The notes: generated by a model from the sequence alone, not told the origin. Positions 15,554 through 24,386 are shown, counted from the stretch's first letter. The stretch is 64,000 nucleotides of DNA from Pseudomonas sp. MWU16-30317 (GCF_020515695.1 NZ_JAIWJA010000013.1:99888-163887), one strand, 5' to 3'. Numbers and translations are program-made.

Positions 15554-17253
15554 TCTGCCGCCCCCCGGGCCAACACCAGACGCTGGCGCACATCGTCGTC
15601 GGTGATCAATTGGCGCGACTCATCATCCAGCAGCAGGTTTTCTTCCAGCTCCTCGGCCTCCAGCGCCTCGCGCATTTCGGCGATCTTGCGCTCCAACTGG
15701 GTGCGGTTCTTTTCCTTTTCGCGGCGGCGCTGCTCGACCAGCTGTTTGCGCACGTCCGCCTCGCGGTGCTCACGGGCTTCCTGATTGAGCCGCGCTGAGC
15801 CGGTGAGCACGCCATGGGGGCCGATATACGGGCGCACCAGGGTAATGCCGTTACTGTCGATATGGTATTCGCGCACCTGGTTGGAGTGGCCCATACCGCG
15901 CGCCTTGAGCACGTACAGCAGGCGGTTGTGCTCGCCATCGGCCTCGACCATGCCGAGCGACAGCCACACGTCCATCAACGAGGAGACCTCGCGATCGAGG
16001 CCTTGAGCCCGCGCCTTGGCCTCGGACAGGCTGGTGAAGATAGCCGTGATGTTGTGCTCCTTGAGCAAGTCGACCAGGCGCAACAAGGTGGCGTGCACTT
16101 CTGACTCCGGTCCGCGGAACGCCGAGATCGGATCGATCACCACGGCATGGGGCTTGAACTCGAGAATCTCCCGGTACATCCGCGCCAGGTGCACTTCCAG
16201 ACCATACAGGCTGGGGCGTGCCGACTCGACCCGCAGCAGGCCACTGTCGATATAGGGCTTGAGGTTCAGGCCGACCGATTCGAGGTTGCGCACCAGCTGG
16301 CTTTGCGATTCTTCGAAGGAAAACAGCAGGCAACGCTCTTCGCGCTTGCAGCAGGCATCCACGAAGCTCGCGCCGAAGGTGGTCTTGCCGGTACCGGCCA
16401 GCCCCGACACCAGCACGCTGGAGCCCCGGTAAAAGCCGCCGCGGCCCAGCATGCGGTCGAGTCCTTCGATACCGCTGGGCACGATCTGCAACGATGCCGA
16501 GTGGTTGAGCCCGGCCGCCGTGACCGGTAGCACGGTGATGCCGTATTCGTCGATGAAGAACGGGTATTCGTTGGTGCCATGGGACGAGCCGCGGTACTTG
16601 ATGACCCGCAGGCGACGGGTGGTGATCTGCTCGACCACACGGTTGTCGAGCAGGATCACGCAGTCGGAGACGTATTCTTCAATGCCGTAACGGGTCAGCT
16701 GGCCGTTGCCACGCTCGCCCGTGATGACGGCGGTAACGCCACGCTCCTTGAGCCAGTAGAACAACCGGCGCAGCTCCGCGCGCAGGACCGCCGTATCGGT
16801 GAAGCTGGCAAACAGCGCCTCGATGGTGTCCAGCACCACGCGCTTGGCACCGATGGTGTCGATGGCGTAACCGAGCCGTACGAACAGCCCCTCGAGGTCG
16901 TACTCGCCGGTTTCTTCGATTTCGCTGCGGTCGATGTGCACGTGATCGATGGCGATCTTTTTCTGATCGATCAGGCCTTGCAGGTCGTAGCCCAGCGAGG
17001 CGACATTGTCGACCAGATCGCGGGGGCGTTCCTCGAAACTCATGAACACACCCGGCTCGTCGTGATCGACGGCGCCGCGCACTAGGAACGTCACCCCGAA
17101 CAGCGTCTTGCCACAGCCTGCGGCACCACAGATCAGCGACGGTCGGCCGGCCGGCAAGCCGCCAAGGGTGATGTCATCGAAGCCGACGATGCCAGTGGCC
17201 ACCTTGTGCAAAGACGATGGGACGGGGTTCAGAACTACGGGGTCAACGGTCAA
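15550..17253 (-). CDS. kaiC: KaiC-family double RecA ATPase with C-terminal coiled coil
   Basis: 567 residues. CI (~15-250) has Walker A GAAGCGKT (43-50) and the FEER acidic pair (E74-E75); CII (~255-485) has Walker A GLAGTGKT (284-291) and FEES (E314-E315). The CII phosphorylation loop DREVSSLMD aligns with the cyanobacterial site: S424 with Ser431 and S425 with Thr432. Residues ~490-540 are a highly charged coiled coil (KQLVEQRRREKEKNRTQLERKIAEMREALEAEELEE), shown here only in outline, instead of the short A-loop tail that KaiA binds. This matches the KaiC2-type, KaiA-independent proteins such as Rhodobacter KaiC. First gene of kaiC-kaiB-kaiB-kinase; 124 bp follow the diguanylate cyclase gene. 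Autophosphorylation and a timing role are inferred from family. Confidence 0.95.
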   Translation of the reverse strand: MTVDPVVLNPVPSSLHKVATGIVGFDDITLGGLPAGRPSLICGAAGCGKTLFGVTFLVRGAVDHDEPGVFMSFEERPRDLVDNVASLGYDLQGLIDQKKIAIDHVHIDRSEIEETGEYDLEGLFVRLGYAIDTIGAKRVVLDTIEALFASFTDTAVLRAELRRLFYWLKERGVTAVITGERGNGQLTRYGIEEYVSDCVILLDNRVVEQITTRRLRVIKYRGSSHGTNEYPFFIDEYGITVLPVTAAGLNHSASLQIVPSGIEGLDRMLGRGGFYRGSSVLVSGLAGTGKTTFGASFVDACCKREERCLLFSFEESQSQLVRNLESVGLNLKPYIDSGLLRVESARPSLYGLEVHLARMYREILEFKPHAVVIDPISAFRGPESEVHATLLRLVDLLKEHNITAIFTSLSEAKARAQGLDREVSSLMDVWLSLGMVEADGEHNRLLYVLKARGMGHSNQVREYHIDSNGITLVRPYIGPHGVLTGSARLNQEAREHREADVRKQLVEQRRREKEKNRTQLERKIAEMREALEAEELEENLLLDDESRQLITDDDVRQRLVLARGAAE

Positions 17254-17377
17254 GGGCTATCACCTGGAATAGTCGGCTCGAATAAGTTGCCAATGCGTGC
17301 GAGTCGCACATCGGCTCACAGCATCCGACCGTGGGGCGGAGTAATAAATCCGTGGGAATATCTAATGATGATAGCAA

Positions 17378-18331
17378 TCAGCCACGTACCGTCACCTGAT
17401 TGCGCCCGGCTTTTTTCGACGTATACAGCGCCTGGTCGGCCCATTCGATCAGCGCTTTGTGATCGTTGGCCGATGGCGCGAGATCGGCCACGCCGAGGCT
17501 GATGGTAAAGCGGATCACCCGGCCTTCGTGCACCACGTTCACCTCTTCTATGGCCTGGCGCAAGCGCTCGGCCAGAATGAGTGCCCCGGCCTTGTCGGTA
17601 TCGGGCAGCAGAATGGCAAACTCCTCGCCGCCATAACGCCCGCACACGTCAACATCGCGGATGTGGTCGCGCACGATATCGGCCACGCACTGGATGACCT
17701 TGTCGCCGCCCGGATGGCCGTAGGTGTCGTTGACGCGTTTGAAGTGGTCGATGTCGAACATGATCAACGCCGCGTTATGCCCATACCGCAGATGCCGGGC
17801 AAACTCCAGCTTGAGCATCTCTTCCCAGTGCCCACGGTTGTAGAGATTGGTCAGGCGGTCGGTGCTGGAGAGCTTTTGCAGTTGGTCGTTGACCGACAAC
17901 AATTGGCGACGGTTGGTGGCCACATCGGTGACGTCATAGATCACCAGGCACAGGTGCTCGACCTTGTTGTTGGTCGAGCGCAGGGGCAGCAGGGTGGTGT
18001 TCTGGTACATGAACGCCTCCTGCCCGGTGATCGGCTGGTAGTTATCGAAGTGCACCAGGTACGGCCGCTGCTCCCAGATGGTGAACGACGGCGTGCCGAG
18101 GGTGGCGACGTTGTCGGCCTTCTTGCTAAACCACTCGCGATCGACCTCGGGAAACAACTCGAAAAAAGAGCGATCGACGGCGTCCTTGGGCTGCACGCCC
18201 GAGCGGTTTTCCATGAAGGTGTTCCACACCTTGACCTGATGATCGCGGTCGAACACCACCACGCCCACATCGATACTTTGGGTGATGGTCAGCAACCAGT
18301 GCAGTTCGGTCAGTTCGATGGAGGTGTTCAT
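17378..18331 (-). CDS. PAS-GGDEF diguanylate cyclase
   Basis: 317 residues from ATG 18331, 5 nt after the stop of the REC-CheC gene (a TTG at 18340 overlapping that stop is possible). Residues ~10-138 form a PAS domain (GVVVFDRDHQVKVWNTFMEN). The GGDEF domain (~155-317) has DRLTNLYNR, FDIDHFKRVNDTYGH and an intact GGEEF catalytic loop (234-238). The product-inhibition I-site RxxD is kept: RDVD at 225-228, exactly five residues before GGEEF. It should therefore make c-di-GMP from GTP with feedback control. No transmembrane segment. It is co-directional with and between the REC-CheC gene and kaiC. Confidence 0.92.
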   Translation of the reverse strand: MNTSIELTELHWLLTITQSIDVGVVVFDRDHQVKVWNTFMENRSGVQPKDAVDRSFFELFPEVDREWFSKKADNVATLGTPSFTIWEQRPYLVHFDNYQPITGQEAFMYQNTTLLPLRSTNNKVEHLCLVIYDVTDVATNRRQLLSVNDQLQKLSSTDRLTNLYNRGHWEEMLKLEFARHLRYGHNAALIMFDIDHFKRVNDTYGHPGGDKVIQCVADIVRDHIRDVDVCGRYGGEEFAILLPDTDKAGALILAERLRQAIEEVNVVHEGRVIRFTISLGVADLAPSANDHKALIEWADQALYTSKKAGRNQVTVRG

Positions 18332-18336
18332 CGGGC

Positions 18337-19365
18337 TCAATTCATCAGGTAGTCGAGCTTGCCTTCAAGGCGCTCGAGGGAGTCTTCGGTGAACAGCAGC
18401 AGCAAGTCGAAGTGGATATCGTGGCCCTCGAGGCTGTAGCTGATCTCAACGGCAAGGGTCTTCTTCCAGCGCGTCTGGTTGACCTTGATCAGGTCGTCGA
18501 TGACCTTGTGCTGGCCGAGGATCTGCGGGTGGCTTTGCGAGAACACCACGTCGATCTGTTCGGCGATGCCGCTCAGGCAGGCGCCGATCAGGATCGACGA
18601 CAGATCCAGCAGCATCTCCATATTGCAGTCGTCACGACAGGGCCGTTGCATCAGCCGCGCCATGTCGCCCAGATCGCTGTCGTGGAACATCAACAGTGCC
18701 TCGCCGGCAATACCGGCGCCGATGTAGCCTTGGCAGATGGCCGTGAGGCGGTCGCCGCTCTGGGCATCAGCGAGAGCCATGTGCAGCTCGCCCACTTCGA
18801 GAATATTGACGTTGGGCACTGGCAGCTGCACGAACACTCCCAGCACCCGCGCCAGCAGGGCAGCGGCGCGGCCCATGGCGACGTTGACGGTTTCGCGAAA
18901 GGCGTCTTGAAAACTGATGCGGCCGTCGCTGGCCGGGCGCGCCGGCACCTTTTGCTGCGTCGCGACGGCGCCGGTTTGCTTGCTCAGCAGGCCGCAGCGG
19001 TCGAGGACTTTTTTCAGCTCGGCCGGATCGGCAGGCTTTTTCAGGAAGGCGGTGGCGCCCAACGCCAGCACGCGGCGCACGGCCTCGTCCTGAACGTCAC
19101 CGGAGACCACGATCACACGCGCGCGCAAGCCTTCGGCGCGCATGGCGGCGAGGACTTCGTAGCCGTCCATCTCGGGCATGGTCAGGTCGAGGAGTACCAC
19201 CTGGCCCAAACCACGGCGGATCGCCTCCAGCCCCTGCAGACCGTTGTGGGCCTGAGTGACCGAAACAGCCCATTGCTCGGGCAAAGCCCGCAGCAACTGT
19301 TTACGCGCCATGTTCGAGTCGTCGCAAATGAGCAGCGGCACGGCGGTAGGGGTAATGGCATTCAT
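18337..19365 (-). CDS. Response regulator with CheC-like phosphatase domain
   Basis: 342 residues from ATG 19365 (MNAITPTAVPLLICDDSN); the open frame extends further but without a ribosome-binding site. Residues 8-125 are a receiver domain: D15-D16 acidic pair, phosphoacceptor D60 (VLLDLTMPEMDG) and K109. Residues ~150-342 are a CheC-type domain. Its first active-site motif fits the CheC rule D-x3-E-x2-N-x22-P exactly: D154, E158, N161, P184. The second has E251, D255, S258 and P281 in the same spacing, so the key Asn is lost. CheC proteins dephosphorylate CheY-type regulators. It heads the transcription unit followed at once by the diguanylate cyclase. Confidence 0.85.
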   Translation of the reverse strand: MNAITPTAVPLLICDDSNMARKQLLRALPEQWAVSVTQAHNGLQGLEAIRRGLGQVVLLDLTMPEMDGYEVLAAMRAEGLRARVIVVSGDVQDEAVRRVLALGATAFLKKPADPAELKKVLDRCGLLSKQTGAVATQQKVPARPASDGRISFQDAFRETVNVAMGRAAALLARVLGVFVQLPVPNVNILEVGELHMALADAQSGDRLTAICQGYIGAGIAGEALLMFHDSDLGDMARLMQRPCRDDCNMEMLLDLSSILIGACLSGIAEQIDVVFSQSHPQILGQHKVIDDLIKVNQTRWKKTLAVEISYSLEGHDIHFDLLLLFTEDSLERLEGKLDYLMN

Positions 19366-19727
19366 GACTGGATCGTCTCGGCTTGGCCGCCCTGGGGCGC
19401 AGGCTCTAGCTGAGCCTGTGTCTGATTGTCCGACTTTACCTAAAAGGCGTGGCACTTTGCCAGTTGATTGACGCTCTCAGGTATGAAACACCGCAAATGT
19501 CCAAATACCGACAGACTGTTCGCCTGGCGGTTCAACAGGGGCGGTTGCCCGGGTCTACAATCCTTGCGCTGCCGTTTACCCTTGTGAGGCGGTTTTTCAG
19601 GTTGTATGATGTCAGTCAACATCGCTTTTCCCAAGCAGTGGAACTCGACAAGGTCGATCCACTCCACTTGAGGCCTTGATCCGGTAAGCTCCGGATCACC
19701 CCCCGCTAACAGGACAAGGAGACAACA
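19366..19727 (+). promoter_or_regulatory. Divergent promoter region with sigma70-type promoter for the dehydrogenase
   Basis: This 362-bp gap separates the REC-CheC gene (minus) from the plus-strand dehydrogenase. A sigma70-like promoter reads TTGTGA (19582-19587), 17-bp spacer, TATGAT (19605-19610). The leader carries a hairpin GATCCGG-TAAGCT-CCGGATC (19678-19697) just before the ribosome-binding site AAGGAGA (19716-19722). I see no gene here. Confidence 0.55.
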
Positions 19728-21311
19728 ATGCCTGACGTTCTCGGTCAAAACTTCATCGCCGGCACTCGTAGCGCCAGCGGCGAACCTAAACTCAAAAGCA
19801 TAGATGCTTCGACCGGCGAGCCACTGCCGTTCACCTTTTATCAGGCCACCGAAGCCGAAGTCGACACTGCCGCCAAGGCCGCAGAAGCTGTATTCCCCGA
19901 ATTCCGTCAGCTGAGCCCGACCCGTCGCGCTGAGTTTCTGGACGCCATCGCTGACGAACTCGACGCATTGGGCGACGACTTCGTGGCCATCGTCTGCCAG
20001 GAAACCGCCCTGCCCGCCGGTCGTATCCAGGGCGAGCGCGGCCGTACCAGTGGCCAGATGCGCCTGTTCGCCAAGATCCTGCGTCGCGGCGACTTCCTCG
20101 GTGCCCGCATCGACCTGCCGCTGCCTGAGCGCAAGCCACTGCCACGCGTCGACCTGCGTCAGGCGCGCATTGGCGTGGGCCCGGTCGCCGTGTTCGGTGC
20201 CAGTAACTTCCCGCTGGCCTTCTCCACGGCCGGTGGCGATACCGCCTCGGCACTGGCAGCAGGCTGCCCGGTGATCGTCAAGGCCCACAGCGGCCACATG
20301 GCGACGGCCGACCAGGTGGCCAGCGCCATCATTCGCGCCGCCGAAAAGACCGGCATGCCTAAAGGCGTGTTCAGCATGATCTTCGGCAACGGCGTGGGCG
20401 AGACTCTGGTCAAGCACCCGTCGATCCAGGCCGTGGGCTTCACCGGCTCGCTGGGCGGCGGTACCGCGCTGTGCAAAATGGCCGCCGAGCGCCCGACCCC
20501 GATCCCGGTTTTCGCCGAGATGTCGAGCATCAACCCGGTGGTCATCCTGCCTCAGGCGCTCAAAGTGCGCAGCGAAACCATCGCCACCGAACTGGCCGCC
20601 TCGGTCGTCCTGGGTGCGGGTCAGTTCTGCACCAACCCAGGTGTGGTCATCGGTATCAGCTCGCCTGAATTCAGCCAGTTCCTCGAGCAGCTGCAAGGCC
20701 AGTTCGGCAACCAGAACCCACAGACCATGCTCAACGCGGGTGGCCTGCGCAGCTACGAAAAAGGCGTGCAGCACCTGCTCTCGCATCCAGGTGTGACCCA
20801 CCTGGCCGGCAAGCCGCAAGAAGGCAAGCAGGCTCAGGCGCAGCTGTTCAAGGCTGACGTGAGCGTGCTGCTCAGCGGTGATCCGTTGCTGCAGGAAGAA
20901 GTTTTCGGCCCGACCACCCTGGTGATCGAAGTCGCTGACGACGCGCAACTCAAGGCTGCCCTGCTGGCCCTGCGTGGCCAATTGACCGCGACCCTGATCG
21001 GCGAGCTCGAAGACCTGCAAACCTACAACTGGCTGGTGCCGGTACTGGAGCAGAAAGTCGGCCGCATCCTGGTCAACGGCTACCCGACGGGTGTTGAAGT
21101 GTCGGATGCCATGGTTCACGGCGGCCCGTTCCCGGCGACCTCCGATTCGCGGGGTACCTCGGTCGGTACTCTGGCGATCGATCGCTACCTGCGCCCGGTC
21201 TGCTACCAGAACTACCCGGATGCGCTGTTGCCGCCGGCCCTGCAAAACGCCAACCCACTGGGCCTGCAACGCCTGGTCAATGGTGAGTGGAGCTCGCTGC
21301 CGATCGCCTGA
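19728..21311 (+). CDS. Alpha-ketoglutaric semialdehyde dehydrogenase (aldehyde dehydrogenase family)
   Basis: 527 residues, aldehyde dehydrogenase fold. It contains the cofactor-region ASNFPLAFSTAGGDTASALAAGCPVIVKAH, GFTGSLGGG, the general-base Glu in FAEMSSINPV and the nucleophile Cys in GAGQFCTNPG. The overall pattern (long N-terminus MPDVLGQNFIAGTRSASG, GDTASALAAG in place of the usual ALDH motif) is that of 2,5-dioxovalerate (alpha-ketoglutaric semialdehyde) dehydrogenase, EC 1.2.1.26, which feeds sugar acids (glucarate, arabinose) or hydroxyproline into 2-oxoglutarate. It is monocistronic: own promoter at 19582, good ribosome-binding site, and strong terminator. No sugar-acid dehydratase is adjacent. 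Confidence 0.88.
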   Translation: MPDVLGQNFIAGTRSASGEPKLKSIDASTGEPLPFTFYQATEAEVDTAAKAAEAVFPEFRQLSPTRRAEFLDAIADELDALGDDFVAIVCQETALPAGRIQGERGRTSGQMRLFAKILRRGDFLGARIDLPLPERKPLPRVDLRQARIGVGPVAVFGASNFPLAFSTAGGDTASALAAGCPVIVKAHSGHMATADQVASAIIRAAEKTGMPKGVFSMIFGNGVGETLVKHPSIQAVGFTGSLGGGTALCKMAAERPTPIPVFAEMSSINPVVILPQALKVRSETIATELAASVVLGAGQFCTNPGVVIGISSPEFSQFLEQLQGQFGNQNPQTMLNAGGLRSYEKGVQHLLSHPGVTHLAGKPQEGKQAQAQLFKADVSVLLSGDPLLQEEVFGPTTLVIEVADDAQLKAALLALRGQLTATLIGELEDLQTYNWLVPVLEQKVGRILVNGYPTGVEVSDAMVHGGPFPATSDSRGTSVGTLAIDRYLRPVCYQNYPDALLPPALQNANPLGLQRLVNGEWSSLPIA

Positions 21312-21338
21312 TAGAGGCGCGGTAATGTGATCCGCACG

Positions 21339-21368
21339 ACGGCGCAGCTCACCCTGCGCCGTTTTTTT
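21339..21368 (+). terminator. Rho-independent terminator after the dehydrogenase gene
   Basis: Stem ACGGCGCAG / CTGCGCCGT, loop CTCACC, followed by a run of seven T residues, 28 bp after the stop codon. Confidence 0.9.
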
Positions 21369-21546
21369 GTGCCCGTATTTCGGCCGCCGTTGTTTAGCGT
21401 CACTTATTTCGCGAAATATTCATCCATATGTTTCAGCTCTGACGAAAGCCGCCGATAAGTCTGGTTCAGACTGCTCGCCTGGTACACAAACACAAGAACT
21501 CCTCCAGCGAACGATCACATGGATTATTTGTTCCTGGAGAAACACC

Positions 21547-23460
21547 ATGAGTCACTGGTTCGGCAACATCAGCGTGCGCGCCAAATTGAGCCTGGGCTTC
21601 GGCCTGGTGCTGCTGCTCACCGTCATCCTTGGCCTGATCGGCTGGAACAGCCTGAGCCAGGCGATTTTCCGTGGCGATCGCATGAGCGACATCTCGGCGC
21701 TGGGCAACCACCTCACTGCCGCGCGCATCAACCGCTACAACTACATGATGAGCGGCGCCGGTGGTGAAGACACCGCGCTGGGCGCCACGGTGCAGAACCA
21801 GATCGACGCGCTGGGCGCTGAGGTACAAGGTCTGCTGAAAACCTTCGTCACCCCGAAAAACGTCGAGTTGCTCAAGGACCAGGCCAGCAGTCTGGCGCAA
21901 TACAGCCAGCAGATGCACCAGTTGCGCGACGGCTACGATGCCACCGCCAACGCCCGCCAGGCGATGACTACCGCCGCCAAGAGCGCTATCGACGTTACCA
22001 CCCAGATCACCGCCGATGCGGCGGCCAGTGGCGACGCTCAACAGATCGCCGCAGCCAACGCCATCAAAGAGCAACTGATCCTGGTGCGCTACGAGGCCCG
22101 CGGTTACACCGGCACCACCAACGAAAAATCCGAGCAAGCCGCGTTCAAGCAACTGGCCAACGCGGTCACTGTCATTGGCGGGATCACCTCGCAACTGCCT
22201 GAGCAGGCCGCACGCATCAATCAGCTGCTGGCGGCATTGAAGAGCTACAACCAGGCGCTCGAAAGCTTCCGCAGCGCCTTTGCCACCGTCACCCAAGCGC
22301 GGGCGGACATGGCCAAGAGCGGCGCGCAGGTCGTCAAGACCAACGACGAAATGGTCCAGCTGCAAACCACTCGCCGCAATGAAGAAAGCAGCACCTCGCA
22401 GATACTGCAGATTTCCTCCGGCATCGCCGCTTTGCTGGTCGGCCTGCTGGCCGCCTGGCTGATTACCCGCCAGATCACCAAGCCGCTGCAGGAAACCCTG
22501 GTGGCCGTCGAACGCATCGCTGCCGGCGACCTGACCCACACCGCTACCGTCACCCGCCGCGACGAGCTGGGCGTGATGCAGCAAGGCATCCAGCACATGG
22601 GCGAAACCCTGCGCAACCTGATCGCCGGCATCCGGGACGGGGTGACCCAGATCGCCAGTGCCGCCGAGGAGCTGTCCGCAGTCACCGAGCAGACCAGCGC
22701 CGGGGTCAACAGCCAGAAGGTCGAGACCGATCAGGTCGCCACGGCCATGCACGAAATGACCGCCACCGTGCAGGACGTCGCTCGCAACGCCCAGCTAGCC
22801 TCCGAGGCCGCTACCCAGGCCGACGGCGAAGCCCGCGCCGGCGACAAGGTGGTCGGTGAAGCCATCGCCAAGATCGAGGGCCTGGCGACCGAAATGCGTC
22901 GTTCACTCGATGCCATGAACGTGCTGCAGAAAGAAAGCGACAAGATCGGCAGCGTGATGGACGTGATCAAGACCGTCGCCGAGCAGACCAACCTGCTGGC
23001 CCTCAACGCCGCCATCGAAGCCGCTCGCGCGGGTGAGGCCGGGCGAGGTTTTGCGGTGGTCGCCGATGAGGTTCGCGGTTTGGCACAGCGCACGCAGAAA
23101 TCCACCGAAGAGATCGAAGGCCTGGTGGCCGGTCTGCAGGCGGGCACCCAGCAGGTGGCTGCGGTCATGCAAAACAGCCAGGCCCTGACTGACAGCAGCG
23201 TCGAGCTGACTCGCCGGGCGGGCACCTCGCTGGGCAACATCACCCGCACGGTGTCTAACATCCAGTCGATGAACCAGCAGATCGCTGCGGCGGCGGAACA
23301 GCAAACGGCCGTGGCGGACGAGATCAGCCGCAGCGTGGTCAACGTGCGTGACGTCTCCGACCAGACCGCCAGCGCCAGCGAAGAAACCGCGGCCTCCAGC
23401 GTCGAGCTGGCGCGGTTGGGCAATCAATTGCAGATGATGGTCAGCCATTTCCGGGTTTAA
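21547..23460 (+). CDS. Methyl-accepting chemotaxis protein with HBM-type ligand domain
   Basis: 637 residues from ATG 21547, with GGAGA upstream. TM1 is at ~13-33, a ~250-residue all-helical periplasmic domain at ~34-284 and TM2 at ~285-307. A HAMP domain follows, then the cytoplasmic signalling hairpin with the invariant tip EQTNLLALNAAIEAARAG...GFAVVADEVR. The size and helical pattern of the sensor domain match the helical bimodular (HBM) family, of which P. putida McpS, a receptor for tricarboxylic acid intermediates, is the model; organic acid sensing is thus likely but not certain. The C-terminus ends HFRV with no CheR-binding pentapeptide. It has its own promoter region after the preceding terminator. 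Confidence 0.92.
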   Translation: MSHWFGNISVRAKLSLGFGLVLLLTVILGLIGWNSLSQAIFRGDRMSDISALGNHLTAARINRYNYMMSGAGGEDTALGATVQNQIDALGAEVQGLLKTFVTPKNVELLKDQASSLAQYSQQMHQLRDGYDATANARQAMTTAAKSAIDVTTQITADAAASGDAQQIAAANAIKEQLILVRYEARGYTGTTNEKSEQAAFKQLANAVTVIGGITSQLPEQAARINQLLAALKSYNQALESFRSAFATVTQARADMAKSGAQVVKTNDEMVQLQTTRRNEESSTSQILQISSGIAALLVGLLAAWLITRQITKPLQETLVAVERIAAGDLTHTATVTRRDELGVMQQGIQHMGETLRNLIAGIRDGVTQIASAAEELSAVTEQTSAGVNSQKVETDQVATAMHEMTATVQDVARNAQLASEAATQADGEARAGDKVVGEAIAKIEGLATEMRRSLDAMNVLQKESDKIGSVMDVIKTVAEQTNLLALNAAIEAARAGEAGRGFAVVADEVRGLAQRTQKSTEEIEGLVAGLQAGTQQVAAVMQNSQALTDSSVELTRRAGTSLGNITRTVSNIQSMNQQIAAAAEQQTAVADEISRSVVNVRDVSDQTASASEETAASSVELARLGNQLQMMVSHFRV

Positions 23461-23489
23461 TCAGTGGCATCTAACCGCTTGCACACCAC

Positions 23490-24386
23490 TCAGCGGGTGT
23501 AACGCTCCAGCTTCTCCTGCATGAAATCCAGAAAACACTGGATCCTCAGCGCCAGCTGTGAATTGCGGTAGTACACCGCATGGATCGGCTGGCGATAGCC
23601 GCTGGTGGCATCCGCCAGCACCTCCACCAAGCGCCCGGCGCTGACATCCTCATGGGTCATGAAGTGCGACAGACAGGTGATCCCGTGACCGGCGATCGCC
23701 AACTGGCGCAGCGTCTCGCCACCGGACGCCGTCAGCGTCGGCTGGATCAGCCAGCGATCCCCGCCCCCGTGCCGCAGCGGCCAATGATTAAGTGTTTCGG
23801 TCTGGGTGAAGCCCAGCAACGAATGGCCGGCCAGGTCCTCGACACGCTGCGGCGCGCCATGCTCGGCCAGGTACTGTGGACTGGCCAGAATACTCAACGC
23901 GCTGCTGCCCAACGAGCGCGCATGCAGGGTCGAATCGGCCAGCGCGCCGATGCGAATGGCAATGTCGGTGCTCTGCTCGAGTAGGTCGATGATCAGATCG
24001 TTGGTGTTCAGCTCCAGCACGATGTCCGGATAACGCGCGCGGAACTCGGCCATGTACGGCACCATCGCATGCCACATGAACGGCGCGGCCGCGTTGACTC
24101 GCAAGCGCCCGGAAGGCGTCTGATGACGCAACGCCAAACGCTCTTCCAGCGTCTCCATCTGTTGGAGGATCTGCTTGGCGTGCTCATAGAAATACCGCCC
24201 CTCCTCCGTCAGCACCATGCGCCGCGTGGTGCGGTTGATGAGCGTGGTGTCGAGTTTGCTTTCAAGGCGCGACAGCGTGCGGCTGATGGCCGAGGGCGTC
24301 TGCCCGGACTGCTCGGCCGCGGCGGAGATCGAGCCGCAGTCGATCACCGCGATAAACACCTGAAGTTCGTCGGATCGGGCTTTCAC
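23490..24386 (-). CDS. LysR-family transcriptional regulator
   Basis: 298 residues from the GTG at 24386 (VKARSDELQVFIAVIDCGS); the open frame to 24494 has no good start. The winged helix contains GSISAAAEQSGQTPSAISRTLSRLE and LINRTTRRMVLTEEG, typical of the CrgA/PA-type LysR group that often sits beside quinone reductases. The C-terminal two-lobed effector domain is complete. It lies 64 bp downstream of mdaB on the same strand and probably controls it. Confidence 0.9.
   Translation of the reverse strand: MKARSDELQVFIAVIDCGSISAAAEQSGQTPSAISRTLSRLESKLDTTLINRTTRRMVLTEEGRYFYEHAKQILQQMETLEERLALRHQTPSGRLRVNAAAPFMWHAMVPYMAEFRARYPDIVLELNTNDLIIDLLEQSTDIAIRIGALADSTLHARSLGSSALSILASPQYLAEHGAPQRVEDLAGHSLLGFTQTETLNHWPLRHGGGDRWLIQPTLTASGGETLRQLAIAGHGITCLSHFMTHEDVSAGRLVEVLADATSGYRQPIHAVYYRNSQLALRIQCFLDFMQEKLERYTR

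Noticed and set aside
19440..21269. 609-codon minus-strand open frame opposite the aldehyde dehydrogenase gene
   Set aside because: It lies over a well-recognised plus-strand aldehyde dehydrogenase, has no recognisable domain and is rich in His/Gln/Gly as expected from antisense of GC-rich codons.
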